DNA of 64,000 nt from Deltaproteobacteria bacterium (GTDB lineage: Bacteria; Myxococcota; Myxococcia; Myxococcales; SZAS-1), in contig JAFEBB010000031.1 in assembly GCA_018266075.1 (NCBI GenBank), positions 22,372 through 86,371 of the forward strand, read 5' to 3'. Position 1 is the stretch's first letter, and each line of letters begins with the position of its first letter. Shown here one piece after another: positions 1 through 8,084 of the stretch. The position numbers were made by a program, and so were the translations under genes. The notes under the pieces are model-generated. The model was given only the letters and a program-made list of their open reading frames with translations, was not told where the DNA came from and did not search any database.

Positions 1-710
1 TTGTTCTCCGATTCCTTCAACGCCGCGTCGCGGTGGACGGCGGCCTTCTGCTCGCTGCCACCCGCGGCTGCAGGCCGACTGGCCTCGTAGGCCTCCATCA
101 GCTCGTGCAACGAGCCGTGATCCCAGGCTTCGTCGAGCTCCAGGGCGCGGCTGCCCAGCTCACCCACCCGGGGCAGGCTGGAAAGCAGCTCGGGGTTGTC
201 CTTCTGGCCAGCGATGCGGAGCGCGAGGGAGGCGGCGGTCCAGTACAGCAGCGGGACGTCCTCCTTCTCCATGGGCTTGAGCGCCGCAGCCGGGTCCTTC
301 TCGATGAGGCTGGAGAAGCCCTCGTGGCGCATGTCCAGGCCGTGCACGCAGTAGCCGTAGGCGCGGGCGAGGAGGTTCATGGCGCGCTTGTGCGCGAACT
401 CGACCTGCGCCGGCTTGAGGTCGCTGCTCATCTGCGCGGGCTGATCGACGAACGCGTAGCCGTACTGGGTGTACGCGGAGCAGCCGGCGACGAGCAGCTT
501 GGGGTTGTCGGGCTCTTGGGCGATGAGGCTGTCGATGGTCTTGAGCGCGAACGGGACGGCCGAGGCCACCAATTCGGGATCGTCGTCGGTGCCCCAGCCG
601 CTACCCTCGCCGGCGAGCGCATCGGCGGCGGCGCCGATGACCAGGTGCTTGGGGGAGCAGGCGCAGAGCGCCAACACGAGCACGAGCACGGGCAGGATCA
701 GACGTCGCAT
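1..710 (-). CDS. TRAP transporter T-component (TAtT) family lipoprotein, C-terminus cut off by window edge
   Basis: The reading frame opens at an ATG ending at 710 and is still open at base 1, so at least 236 residues are seen and the C-terminus is missing. It begins with a signal peptide of the lipoprotein type (MRRLILP, a run of Leu/Val, then CAC). The body is alpha-helical with motifs such as KLLVAGCSAYTQYGYAF and ARAYGYCVHGLD, which match the TPR-like TAtT (T component of TRAP transporters) family of periplasmic proteins. No TRAP permease or substrate-binding gene is visible here, so the transport role is inferred from the family only. It reads leftward, and nothing on its strand follows within the window. 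Confidence 0.75.
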   Translation of the reverse strand, partial: MRRLILPVLVLVLALCACSPKHLVIGAAADALAGEGSGWGTDDDPELVASAVPFALKTIDSLIAQEPDNPKLLVAGCSAYTQYGYAFVDQPAQMSSDLKPAQVEFAHKRAMNLLARAYGYCVHGLDMRHEGFSSLIEKDPAAALKPMEKEDVPLLYWTAASLALRIAGQKDNPELLSSLPRVGELGSRALELDEAWDHGSLHELMEAYEASRPAAAGGSEQKAAVHRDAALKESEN

Positions 711-844
711 GGGCGACGGAATGTAGGAGCGTCGGTTTATTCCAGCAACAAGCTTTCAAGCGAAGCTGACCGAGCCGTGAAATTCCACGGAGGCCCCCGA
801 GCCCTCGGGCCGGGGGCTGGCGCCAGAGCGAGCGGCGGCTTGGC

Positions 845-2197
845 TCAGCTGCGAGCGACGGCCAGCAAGCTCATTCCCACCGGCACCTGGAACTTGTCCT
901 CCAGGCTCGCGAGCATCGGCGAGACCGAGTCGTAGAGCTTGAGCTGCAGCGGCGGCACCGCTCGGCGCTTGAAGATCCGGCCGTTCACGAACCAGCCGGG
1001 CACGCCCATGAGGTTCAGCCACTCGAGCTTCTCGACGGTGAAGCCCTGGTTCTCCAGCACGGCGCGCAGCGTCTCGGGCGTGTAGCGGCGGAAGTGGCCC
1101 ACGGCCTCGTCGATGGTGCCGAAGAGCTGCGGCAGCGCCGGCACCAGGATCACCAGGCGACCGCCCGGCTGCAGCACGCGCTTGAAGTTGGCCACCGCGG
1201 CGGCGTCGTCCTGGATGTGCTCCAGCACGTTGGAGAGCAGCACCGAGTCCAGCTTGTAGGGCCGCAGCCGATCCCAATCGGCCGTCTCCACGCCGGAGAG
1301 GATGGGCTTCACGTGCGGCCGGTTGCGGAAGAGGTTCTTGAGCTTCTCGACGTAGAACGCGTCCACCTCGAGCGCCACCACGAGATCGCGGTCCTGCTCG
1401 ATCTGCCGGGTGATGGTGCCAATGCCCGCGCCCACCTCGAGCACGCGGCGGCCGAGGTGCTCGCGCAGGCGGCGCCCGAGCCACGCGTTGTAGCGGGGCG
1501 CGGAGTCCATGCGCAGCAGGGTGTTGTAGCCCTCGTGGAGATCGTCGGCGTCGTTGACGGCCGCGTAGCGCAGGATGGTGCGCGCCTCGGCGAGCATGCG
1601 CGTCACCGGATCGCGCCGCGGCGGCCGCGAGTAGCGCAGCGGCACCTCGAAGACCCGGTAGAACTGCGCGGCGATCTTGAAGGTCAGCTCGGCGTCCACG
1701 CCCTGGTCCGGCGAGGCCAGGTTCAGGCCGCGCAGCACGTCGCCCGAGAACGCCTTCACGCCCGAGTCCGGATCCGAGAGATCCAGGTTGGTGATGGCGT
1801 TGGTCAACATCCGCAGACCCGCGCCAGCAAAGGAGCCGCGGTAGCTGCCCACCGCCCGGCTGTCGCCGAAGCGGTTGCCGTAGACGGCGTCGGCCTGGCC
1901 GGCCTCGAGCGGCGCCAGCAGCTGCGGGTAGTCGCGCGGATCGTAGCCGGGGTGCGGATCCTGGAGGATCACCTGCGGCGCGCGCGTCTGGGCGATGGCC
2001 TCGCGCAGCTGCTTGCCGCGGCCGCCGTCGATGTTCAGCGTCCGCAGCCGCTCGCCCTTCAGGGTGGGATCCGGCTCGCCGGGCAGCGCCACCAGCACCT
2101 CGGCCACGCCCGCCGTCTGGGCGAGCCGGTTCACCCAGGCCACCTCGTTGGCCGTGGGCGGCCTCGCGAACGGGACGACGACGCTGGCTTCGTTCAT
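845..2197 (-). CDS. Fused family-2 glycosyltransferase and SAM-dependent methyltransferase
   Basis: A 450-residue two-domain protein. Residues 1-215 look like a GT2 (GT-A fold) glycosyltransferase of the dolichol-phosphate-mannose-synthase type: QDPHPGYDP near 79-87, an NRFGDSR stretch, and DSGVKAF near 144. Residues 230-450 are a class I methyltransferase with motif I LEVGAGIG near 253-260 and SNVLEHIQDD further on. ATG at 2197 is preferred because the domain starts immediately after it; an in-frame ATG lies four codons upstream (2209), and no clear ribosome site favours either. The fusion suggests that transfer of a sugar and methylation act on the same surface or lipid-linked glycan; the substrate is not known. 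It is transcribed away from the peptidoglycan-binding gene at 2264. Confidence 0.8.
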   Translation of the reverse strand: MNEASVVVPFARPPTANEVAWVNRLAQTAGVAEVLVALPGEPDPTLKGERLRTLNIDGGRGKQLREAIAQTRAPQVILQDPHPGYDPRDYPQLLAPLEAGQADAVYGNRFGDSRAVGSYRGSFAGAGLRMLTNAITNLDLSDPDSGVKAFSGDVLRGLNLASPDQGVDAELTFKIAAQFYRVFEVPLRYSRPPRRDPVTRMLAEARTILRYAAVNDADDLHEGYNTLLRMDSAPRYNAWLGRRLREHLGRRVLEVGAGIGTITRQIEQDRDLVVALEVDAFYVEKLKNLFRNRPHVKPILSGVETADWDRLRPYKLDSVLLSNVLEHIQDDAAAVANFKRVLQPGGRLVILVPALPQLFGTIDEAVGHFRRYTPETLRAVLENQGFTVEKLEWLNLMGVPGWFVNGRIFKRRAVPPLQLKLYDSVSPMLASLEDKFQVPVGMSLLAVARS

Positions 2198-2263
2198 GCT
2201 GCTGCACATAACACGCGCCCGCCGAGGCGAGCCACCTGCGCCCGGCCGGGTTACCATTCCCCC

Positions 2264-2659
2264 ATGGCCGACGAGCCCAAGCGCCCGCCCAAGCCCGAGC
2301 GGCCGAGCATCTCGGAGCAGACCGACATCCCCGCCAACGTGCCCATGACCCCCATCGGCGCCGACGAGGAGCTGGGGATCTTCACGCCGGCCTCACTCCA
2401 GCGGCACAAGGCCGTGAGCGGCGGCGGAATCCTGCTGTCGACCGGCGACTACGGGAACGCGGTGGTGGAGCTGCAGCGCGAGCTCGTGGTCCTGGGGCTG
2501 CTCGAGGAGCCGCTCGAAGACGAGAACGGCAAGTACGGCGCGCGGACGGAAGAGGCCGTCCGCGTGTTCCAGGAGGCCAACGGCTTCCTGGTCACGGGCA
2601 AGGTGGACAACCGCACCCGGGGCGCGCTGCGCACCGCGGCCCGCGCGCGCGGGGCGTGA
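2264..2659 (+). CDS. Peptidoglycan-binding domain protein
   Basis: A 131-residue protein with no signal peptide. The first 60 residues are rich in Pro, Lys and acidic residues and probably disordered. Residues 65-130 form a PG_binding_1-like unit (DYGNAVVELQRELVVLGLL, then YGARTEEAVRVFQEANG and TRGALRTA), a three-helix fold that binds cell-wall peptides in hydrolases. Here it stands alone without a catalytic domain, so it may be an anchor or adaptor; cytoplasmic versus exported location is unclear. The start ATG at 2264 lies 66 bases from the divergent glycosyltransferase start, so both share one promoter region. Confidence 0.75.
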   Translation: MADEPKRPPKPERPSISEQTDIPANVPMTPIGADEELGIFTPASLQRHKAVSGGGILLSTGDYGNAVVELQRELVVLGLLEEPLEDENGKYGARTEEAVRVFQEANGFLVTGKVDNRTRGALRTAARARGA

Positions 2660-2692
2660 CTTTCGACGCGCGTTGCAGGCATCTTGCGCGCC

Positions 2693-3517
2693 ATGCCCAA
2701 GACCTGCGCCATTGGCCCGTACACGATGGGCGAGGGACACCCGCTGGTGCTCTTCGCCGGCCCCGACACCATCGAGACGGAGGCGCAGACCCGCGCCACC
2801 CTCGAGGCCTGTCGAGATATATCTAAAAAGCACGGGCTGCCCTGGGTGCTGAAGTGCAGCTTCGACAAAGCCAACCGCAGCCAGGTGGCCGGCTTCCGCG
2901 GGCCGGGGCTGGAGAACGGGCTCGCGACGCTCGCCAGGCTGAAGAAGGAGTACGGCTTTCTGCTGCTCACCGACGTGCACGAGACCACGCAGGCGCGCGC
3001 CGCCGCCGAGGTCGCGGACGTGTTGCAGGTCCCCGCGTTCCTCTGCCGCCAGACCGACCTCATCGTCGCCTGCGCCAAGGCAGGCAAGGCCGTGAACATC
3101 AAGAAGGGCCAGTTCGTGGCGCCGTACGACATGAAGGGCGCCGTGGAGAAGGCCGTGGGCGCAGGTAACCAGAATGTTTTCCTCACCGAGCGCGGCGCGA
3201 GCTTTGGCTACAACAACCTCGTCGTCGACATGCGCGGGCTGGCCATGATGCGCAAGCTTGCGCCGGTGTGCTTCGACGCCACCCACTCGGTGCAGCGGCC
3301 CGGCTCTTCGAAAGACGGATCCACCGGCGGCGATCGCGAGTACGTGCGGCTGCTCGCGCGCGCGGCGACGGCGGCCGGCATCGACGCGCTCTTCTGCGAG
3401 GTGCATCCGGATCCGGATCGCGCGCTCGTGGATGGGCCGAACTCGCTCGACTTCGCCGGCTTCGATTCGCTCGTTGGAGAAGTCGTCGCGATCCGCAAGG
3501 CGCTGGGGCAGCCGTGA
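2693..3517 (+). CDS. kdsA: 3-deoxy-8-phosphooctulonate (Kdo-8-phosphate) synthase
   Basis: A 274-residue enzyme that condenses phosphoenolpyruvate with arabinose 5-phosphate to give Kdo-8-phosphate, for the inner core of lipopolysaccharide. Family motifs are in order: FAGPDTIET near the N-terminus, KCSFDKANRS, LLTDVHET, VNIKKGQF, a TERG..FGYNNLVVDM stretch, DATHSVQ and CEVHPDPD. The ATG at 2693 is chosen over an in-frame TTG three codons upstream. Its stop overlaps the GTG start of kdsC (GTGA), so the two genes are translationally coupled. Two AT-rich words with rare codons occur inside: GATATATC at 2816 and TAAC-N6-GTTT at 3166. Confidence 0.95.
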   Translation: MPKTCAIGPYTMGEGHPLVLFAGPDTIETEAQTRATLEACRDISKKHGLPWVLKCSFDKANRSQVAGFRGPGLENGLATLARLKKEYGFLLLTDVHETTQARAAAEVADVLQVPAFLCRQTDLIVACAKAGKAVNIKKGQFVAPYDMKGAVEKAVGAGNQNVFLTERGASFGYNNLVVDMRGLAMMRKLAPVCFDATHSVQRPGSSKDGSTGGDREYVRLLARAATAAGIDALFCEVHPDPDRALVDGPNSLDFAGFDSLVGEVVAIRKALGQP

Positions 3518-4074
3518 AGAAGGCCGTCCTCGCGCGGGCGAAGAAGATCCAGCTCATCTTGATGGACGTGGACGGCGTCCTCACCGACGGCTCGCTCTAC
3601 TACGGCGACAACGGCGAGCTGATGAAGCGCTTCAGCGTGAAGGACGGCCACGGGCTGGTGATGTGGCGGCTCTCTGGCGGCCGGGCGGGGATCCTCACGG
3701 CGCGTCGGAGCCAGCTGGTGGAGAAGCGCGCCGAGGAGCTCAAGCTCGCGCCGGTGCTGCAAGGCCAGCGCGACAAGCGTGCGGGGTTTGTCGAGGCGCT
3801 CGAGCTCGCGAACCTTCCCGCCGAAGCGGTGTGCTACGTGGGCGATGACACCAACGACCTCGGACCGCTGGAGCTCTGCGGGCTCGCCGTGGCGCCGGCG
3901 GATGCGGTGAAGGAAGCGCGCGCGGAAGCGCACTGGGTGACGCGTGCGCCAGGCGGCAAGGGCGCGGTGCGCGAGCTCGTGGATGCGCTGCTGCGCATCC
4001 AGGGCAAGTACGAAGGCGTGATCGAGATGATGCGCCATGGCGTGGTGCCGCCGGTGACGCCCAGGCCGTCATGA
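3514..4074 (+). CDS. kdsC: Kdo-8-phosphate phosphatase (HAD family)
   Basis: A 186-residue HAD-superfamily phosphatase of the small, cap-less KdsC type that forms tetramers. The catalytic motif DVDGVLTDG carries the nucleophile Asp18 and acid/base Asp20; GILTARRS is motif II and YVGDDTNDL is motif IV. It removes phosphate from Kdo-8-phosphate, the step after KdsA, and the overlapping kdsA stop (GTGA) fits. The GTG start at 3514 gives the usual length. Its own stop overlaps the next gene's start (ATGA at 4071). Confidence 0.93.
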   Translation: MKKAVLARAKKIQLILMDVDGVLTDGSLYYGDNGELMKRFSVKDGHGLVMWRLSGGRAGILTARRSQLVEKRAEELKLAPVLQGQRDKRAGFVEALELANLPAEAVCYVGDDTNDLGPLELCGLAVAPADAVKEARAEAHWVTRAPGGKGAVRELVDALLRIQGKYEGVIEMMRHGVVPPVTPRPS

Positions 4075-4514
4075 AGCGATATATCGCGATAGCTCTCGTC
4101 CTTGCGGGATGTGCCACCAGCCGGCCGGATCCCGCGGTGCTCCTGGAGCGCGATCGGGCCTTCGATCAAGCCACCGCAGAGCGCGGCATGGACGGCTTTC
4201 TGTCGTTCATCGCGCCCGACGTGACCATCCTGCCGCCCGGCGAGGCCCTTCAGCACGGCCGTGACGCCATGCGCGATCACTGGAAGGACCTGCTCACGCA
4301 GAAGGGCAGCATCCGGTGGCATCCCGTAGAGGGCCAGCTCGCCGCCTCGGGAGACCTGGGCTACACCATCGGGCTCTACGAGCTGCACACCACCGACGAG
4401 AAGGGCCAGAAGCAGGACCACTACGGCAAGTACCTCACCGTGTGGCGCAAGGATTCCGACGGCGTGTGGCGCGTGGTGAGCGACCTGGGATCGTCCAGCC
4501 CCGCGCCCAAGTAG
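4071..4514 (+). CDS. NTF2-like (SnoaL/DUF4440-type) lipoprotein
   Basis: A 147-residue protein with a lipoprotein signal (MKRYIAIALVLAGC, Cys14). The mature part has the alpha+beta cone pattern of DUF4440 proteins: an RDRAFDQATAERG helix, an FIAPDVTILPPGE segment, then strands ending in YLTVWRKDSDGVWRVVSD. Family members bind small molecules or serve as scaffolds; no catalytic residue can be assigned. It is translationally coupled to kdsC by an ATGA overlap, so it is expressed with Kdo synthesis, although nothing shows a role in LPS. The word GATATATC overlaps its second to fifth codons. Confidence 0.75.
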   Translation: MKRYIAIALVLAGCATSRPDPAVLLERDRAFDQATAERGMDGFLSFIAPDVTILPPGEALQHGRDAMRDHWKDLLTQKGSIRWHPVEGQLAASGDLGYTIGLYELHTTDEKGQKQDHYGKYLTVWRKDSDGVWRVVSDLGSSSPAPK

Positions 4515-4516
4515 CA

Positions 4517-4984
4517 CTATCTCGATATATCTTTATTTTCGACGGGAAACTCGCGCTCGCCAAGCTTGAGCAGCAGCTTCCCATCGCGCTCGTGCAGGAG
4601 CGGCGCGAGCTGGCCCTGGGCCGCGCGCGAGAGCCGTGCGTCGCCGCCGTGCTTCACGCGCGCATAGAGCACGCCCTCGGCCGAGGCGCGCAGCGTGGCC
4701 GGATCCAGCGGCTCTTCGGTCTCGTCGTCGAGCCGGAGCTGAATGGGATCCCCGAGCGAGATTCCGAGCACCTGGTAGGGCGCGTCATCGACCTGGATGT
4801 ACGCCCAGTCCCAGCCAAAGGTGACGATCCACTTGCCGTCGGGCGCGCGCTTCAGCCCGCGGTGGAACGCGCGGCTCACGTTCGCGTTCTCGATGGGCTC
4901 GTCGTCGTGCCAGAACTGCCCCTCGGCATCGAGGCGGATGCCCGAGTCCTCGCGCGTGTGCCAGCGCTTCTCGGCCATGGTCAC
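4517..4984 (-). CDS. DUF1285-like protein of unknown function
   Basis: A 155-residue soluble protein. The order of motifs (DSGIRLDAEGQFWHDDEPI, then RAFHRGLKRAPDGKWIV, then IQVDDAPYQV) resembles DUF1285 proteins, whose function is not established. A GTG at 4984 overlaps the stop of the upstream reductase gene (GTGA) and an ATG at 4978 follows two codons later; either could be used. The overlap indicates co-transcription with the Rieske reductase. The last codons contain GATATATC (Asp-Ile-Ser with the rare ATA codon). The gene converges on the lipoprotein gene, with only two bases between the stops. Confidence 0.6.
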   Translation of the reverse strand: MTMAEKRWHTREDSGIRLDAEGQFWHDDEPIENANVSRAFHRGLKRAPDGKWIVTFGWDWAYIQVDDAPYQVLGISLGDPIQLRLDDETEEPLDPATLRASAEGVLYARVKHGGDARLSRAAQGQLAPLLHERDGKLLLKLGEREFPVENKDISR

Positions 4985-6531
4985 GCCTTCGCGATGCGGT
5001 CCACCGTCTTGGCGTCGTCGCGCTCGAGCGCGGCTTCGAGCTCCAGGCTCTCCTTGTCGCGGTAGATGCTGGCGCAGGCCACGATCTTGCCGTTCGCGCG
5101 GTAGCTCACGATGCAGTTGCGGTCGGCGATGTTGCCGCTGACTTCCACCGCGTCCCAGCCGGCGCCCACGCCCACGTAGTTGATGGGCACGTCGTAGTGC
5201 TGGCTCCAGAAGAACGGCACGGCGTCGAAGCGGCGCTTCATGCCCAGCGCGTTGCGCGCGGCGGTCTGGCCCTGGCGCTCGGCGACCACCCAGTGCTCGA
5301 TGCGCACGCGCTTGCCGGTGTGCGGATCCGGCCAGCGCGCGATGTCGCCGGCGGCGAAGATGCCCGGTGCGCTGGTCTGCAAGAGCTCGTCGACGATCAC
5401 GCCGTTGTCGCAGGTGAGCCCGGCCTTCTCCGCGAGCTCCACGTTCGGCCGCACGCCCACGCCCATCACCACGAGATCCGCGGCGAGCTTCTGACCGTTC
5501 GCGAGCTCCACGGAATCGGCGGTGATCGCCTTCGGTCCCGTGCCGAGGTGGAACGCCACGCCATGCTCCTCGTGAAGCTTCTGCACGAACGTGCCCAGCG
5601 CGTCGCCGAGAACTTTCTGCAGCGGCACCGCATCCATCCCGACGACGTGCACCTCGAGCCCGCGCGTGCGCAGCGAAGCGGCAGCTTCGAGCCCGATGAA
5701 GCTCGAGCCAATGATCACCGCGCGCTTGGCCGTCTTGGCGGCGGCGATGATCGCGCGGGAGTCCGCCAGCGTGCGCAGCAGGTGCACGTGCGGCAGTTCA
5801 GAGCCGGGCAGCTTGAGCCGAATCGGATCCGCGCCAGTGGCGAGGATGAGCGCGCCGAACTCGAGCTTCTTGCCGTCGGCGAGCGAGACGCTCTTGCCCT
5901 TGGGATCGATCGATGTAACCGCGTTGTTAAGGATCAGGTCGACCTTGTTCTCCGCGTACCAGTCGGGGCCGCGAAGCGGGATCCACTCCTCGGGCGCGTT
6001 GCCCGCGAGGTAGTCCTTGGAGAGGTTGGGGCGATCGACGGGGCCTTCCTTCTCGCGGCCGATGAGCGTCACCTTGCCGGCGTAGCCCTCGCGCCGAAGC
6101 GCTTCGACTGCCGCCTGGCCCGCGGCGCCCGCGCCGACGATGACCACGCTCGCGGGCGCTTCCCGCGGAGCGGTGCGCTGGAGCGGCAGCTCGTCCTTGG
6201 ATGTAACGAAAATGTTTTCGCCGCGGGCTTCCGTCCTCCAGCGCGGCACGTTGTTGAGCGCGGGCGCGCGCACGGGCTCGCCGGTGCGGATGTCGAAGGC
6301 CGCGTGGTGCCAGGGGCAGTGCAGGTTGTCGCCCACCAGCAGGCCTTCCGCGAGCGGTCCGCTGTAGTGGCTGCAGGTGGCGCCTATGGCGAAGAACGAA
6401 TCGCCACGCCGAACGAGGACCACCGCCTCGCCGTTGGCATGGCCGAGCAGCACCTCGCCGTCCTTCACGCTCGCCTTGGCGACCCCCTTCGTGAAGTCCG
6501 GCCCCTTCAGCTCCGCAGCTGCTCCACCCAT
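4981..6531 (-). CDS. Rieske [2Fe-2S] domain / FAD-dependent pyridine nucleotide-disulfide reductase fusion
   Basis: A 516-residue flavoprotein. Residues 20-110 are a Rieske domain with the cluster ligands in place: Cys53-X-His55 and Cys72-X2-His75 (ATCSHYSG and HCPWHHA). Residues 125-510 form an AIF/ferredoxin-reductase-like module with a first dinucleotide fold VVIVGAGAAG, a second one VIIGSSFIGLEAA, and FAAGDIA for FAD binding. This arrangement is that of AIFM3-like and some ferredoxin/nitrite reductase-type oxidoreductases; the electron partner is unknown. A GAGGGGTGA ribosome site precedes the ATG at 6531. Two TAAC-N6-GTT words lie inside (5916, 6204) and are encoded with rare codons. Confidence 0.88.
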   Translation of the reverse strand: MGGAAAELKGPDFTKGVAKASVKDGEVLLGHANGEAVVLVRRGDSFFAIGATCSHYSGPLAEGLLVGDNLHCPWHHAAFDIRTGEPVRAPALNNVPRWRTEARGENIFVTSKDELPLQRTAPREAPASVVIVGAGAAGQAAVEALRREGYAGKVTLIGREKEGPVDRPNLSKDYLAGNAPEEWIPLRGPDWYAENKVDLILNNAVTSIDPKGKSVSLADGKKLEFGALILATGADPIRLKLPGSELPHVHLLRTLADSRAIIAAAKTAKRAVIIGSSFIGLEAAASLRTRGLEVHVVGMDAVPLQKVLGDALGTFVQKLHEEHGVAFHLGTGPKAITADSVELANGQKLAADLVVMGVGVRPNVELAEKAGLTCDNGVIVDELLQTSAPGIFAAGDIARWPDPHTGKRVRIEHWVVAERQGQTAARNALGMKRRFDAVPFFWSQHYDVPINYVGVGAGWDAVEVSGNIADRNCIVSYRANGKIVACASIYRDKESLELEAALERDDAKTVDRIAKA

Positions 6532-6637
6532 GGCTCACCCCTCTTCGAATGCGGGAGCTTGGCCCAACACTCCCGGCGCGTCGACGGTGCATCGCGCAAG
6601 CGTCGTCTGCACGGCAATCTTGTGACGCGCTGCGGCT

Positions 6638-6651
6638 TAACCGGATGGTTT
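6638..6651. repeat. TAAC-N6-GTTT site overlapping a promoter -35 element
   Basis: TAAC and GTTT separated by six bases. It overlaps the first two bases of the likely -35 box (6650-6655) of the M20-astA-astD operon, where an operator would be expected. It belongs to the dispersed family described in the findings. Confidence 0.5.
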
Positions 6652-6678
6652 GCCACCGGCCGGACCTGCGGCTATAGA
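6650..6678 (+). promoter_or_regulatory. Likely sigma-70 promoter of the M20/astA/astD operon
   Basis: TTGCCA at 6650-6655, a 17-base spacer, and TATAGA at 6673-6678. This is the best sigma-70-type match in the divergent region between 6531 and 6735. It would give a leader of about 50 bases before the ATG at 6735. Confidence 0.55.
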
Positions 6679-6682
6679 ACCC

Positions 6683-6701
6683 GCGCCTCGCGGGGAGGCG
6701 C
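6683..6701 (+). other. Stem-loop in the leader of the astA-astD operon
   Basis: A perfect 7-base-pair stem (GCGCCTC with GAGGCGC) and a 5-base loop. It starts just downstream of the -10 box, so it would be at or near the very 5' end of the transcript. There is no T-run after it, so it is not a terminator; it could stabilise the RNA or affect translation. Confidence 0.4.
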
Positions 6702-6734
6702 TGCGCGGGACCCAACGTCCTGTGCGGCCTTCGT

Positions 6735-8078
6735 ATGGAACTGGATCTGCTCCAGATCGCGCGCGACCTCGTCGGCGCGAACACGGTCAGCTCGCGCGGC
6801 ACTGCCGACGCGGTCGCGGTGTTGCAGCCGCTCTACGAGAAGCTGGGCTGGACGGTCCGCGTCCTCGAGGGCCCCGAGTCCACGCCGAGCGCGCGTCAGC
6901 TCAACCTGCTCGCGCGCGCGCCCGGATCCGCGTCCGGCGAAGGTTTCCTGGCGGTGACGCACCTGGACACGGTCGATCCCGGGCCGCGCGAGCTCTGGAA
7001 GAGCGACCCCTTCGTGCTCACCGGCGAGGGCGAGCGCATCGTGGGCCTCGGCTCGGCCGACGTGAAGATCGACGCCGCCTGCAAGCTGCTCGCGTTCGCG
7101 CGCTTGAAGGACGCGGCGTTCGCGCGGCCGCTGGCGTTCCTCGGCACGTACATGGAAGAGGTTGGCTGCAAGGGCGCGCGGAACTTCGCGACGCTGCAGC
7201 GTGACGCCTTCCCCGCGCGCTATGTGGCCTGCGGCGAGCCCAGCGAGCTGCGGATCATCGACGCGCACAAGGGCTACGTCGTCGTCCGCGTGCGGATCAC
7301 CGATCGCCAGCCGAAGCCGCTCGCGGGTCCGTTCCGCTCGGTGCACGTGCTGGGCAAGGCTGCGCACTCCTCGACGCCGCACCTGGGCGAGAACGCGATC
7401 TTGAAGGCCTGGCCCGAGCTGCGCGGCGTGGGCGCGATCGACGCGGGCAGCGTGGCCAACAAGGTTCCCGCCGAGCTGCGCGCGCACGTCGCGGATCCGA
7501 ACGGATCCGTGAAGCTCGACGGCGCGTTCGATCTGGATCCGGCGCTTCAGGTGGCGCACAACGCGTGCTTCGCTTGGACCTCGGCGATCAAGAAGACGTC
7601 GCCCGGGCCGAACGCGCGCTTCAATCCCGCGGACGCCGTGTGCAACTGGGGCGTGCTCGAGAGCCAGGGCGCGAACGTGGAAGCCATCTTCGACGCGCGG
7701 CTCGTGCCCGGCCAGTCGCCGCAAGCGGTGTTCGGGTACTTCGAGCCGTGGATCCAGAAGCACGTGGATCCGCGCTTTGACGTGACGGTGCAGATCGAGC
7801 GCAGCAACGAGGCCATGCAGCTCCAGCGGCCCAGCGCGCTGCTCGACGCTGCGCAGGCCGCGTCGAAAGCGCTCGGGCTCGACCCCGAGCCGCAAGCCAA
7901 GCCCACGAACACCGAAGCGGGCGTGTTCGCGAGTGCGGGCTACGAATCCATCGTGTTTGGGCCGGGCGTTTCCACCGGCAACGCGCACTGTGCGAACGAG
8001 GTGCAGCTCGTGTCGCAGTGCCGGACGGCCATCGACTTCTACGAGGCGCTCGCGCGCAAGCTCTGCGTGAAGGCGTGA
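6735..8078 (+). CDS. M20-family metallohydrolase (ArgE/DapE/desuccinylase-like)
   Basis: A 447-residue enzyme of the M20 di-zinc amidohydrolase family. The metal motif HLDTVDP (His76, Asp78), the bridging Asp109 in GLGSADVK and the catalytic Glu pair EEVG (141-142) are present, and an inserted dimerisation domain (residues 175-330, with HVLGKAAHSSTP) follows. Such enzymes remove acyl groups from amino acids. Because astA and astD follow directly, I infer that it may remove succinate from a succinylated intermediate in place of AstE, which belongs to a different (M14) family; this is not shown by the sequence. A promoter and leader hairpin lie upstream. Confidence 0.8.
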   Translation: MELDLLQIARDLVGANTVSSRGTADAVAVLQPLYEKLGWTVRVLEGPESTPSARQLNLLARAPGSASGEGFLAVTHLDTVDPGPRELWKSDPFVLTGEGERIVGLGSADVKIDAACKLLAFARLKDAAFARPLAFLGTYMEEVGCKGARNFATLQRDAFPARYVACGEPSELRIIDAHKGYVVVRVRITDRQPKPLAGPFRSVHVLGKAAHSSTPHLGENAILKAWPELRGVGAIDAGSVANKVPAELRAHVADPNGSVKLDGAFDLDPALQVAHNACFAWTSAIKKTSPGPNARFNPADAVCNWGVLESQGANVEAIFDARLVPGQSPQAVFGYFEPWIQKHVDPRFDVTVQIERSNEAMQLQRPSALLDAAQAASKALGLDPEPQAKPTNTEAGVFASAGYESIVFGPGVSTGNAHCANEVQLVSQCRTAIDFYEALARKLCVKA

Positions 8079-8084
8079 TCAACC

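Noticed and set aside
790..826. GC-rich inverted repeat as a terminator after the glycosyltransferase gene
   Set aside because: The palindromic core leaves a loop of only two bases and no T-run follows in the right direction.
33..935. Plus-strand open frame at the left edge
   Set aside because: The opposite strand carries a recognisable TAtT lipoprotein with signal peptide; the plus frame has no motif.
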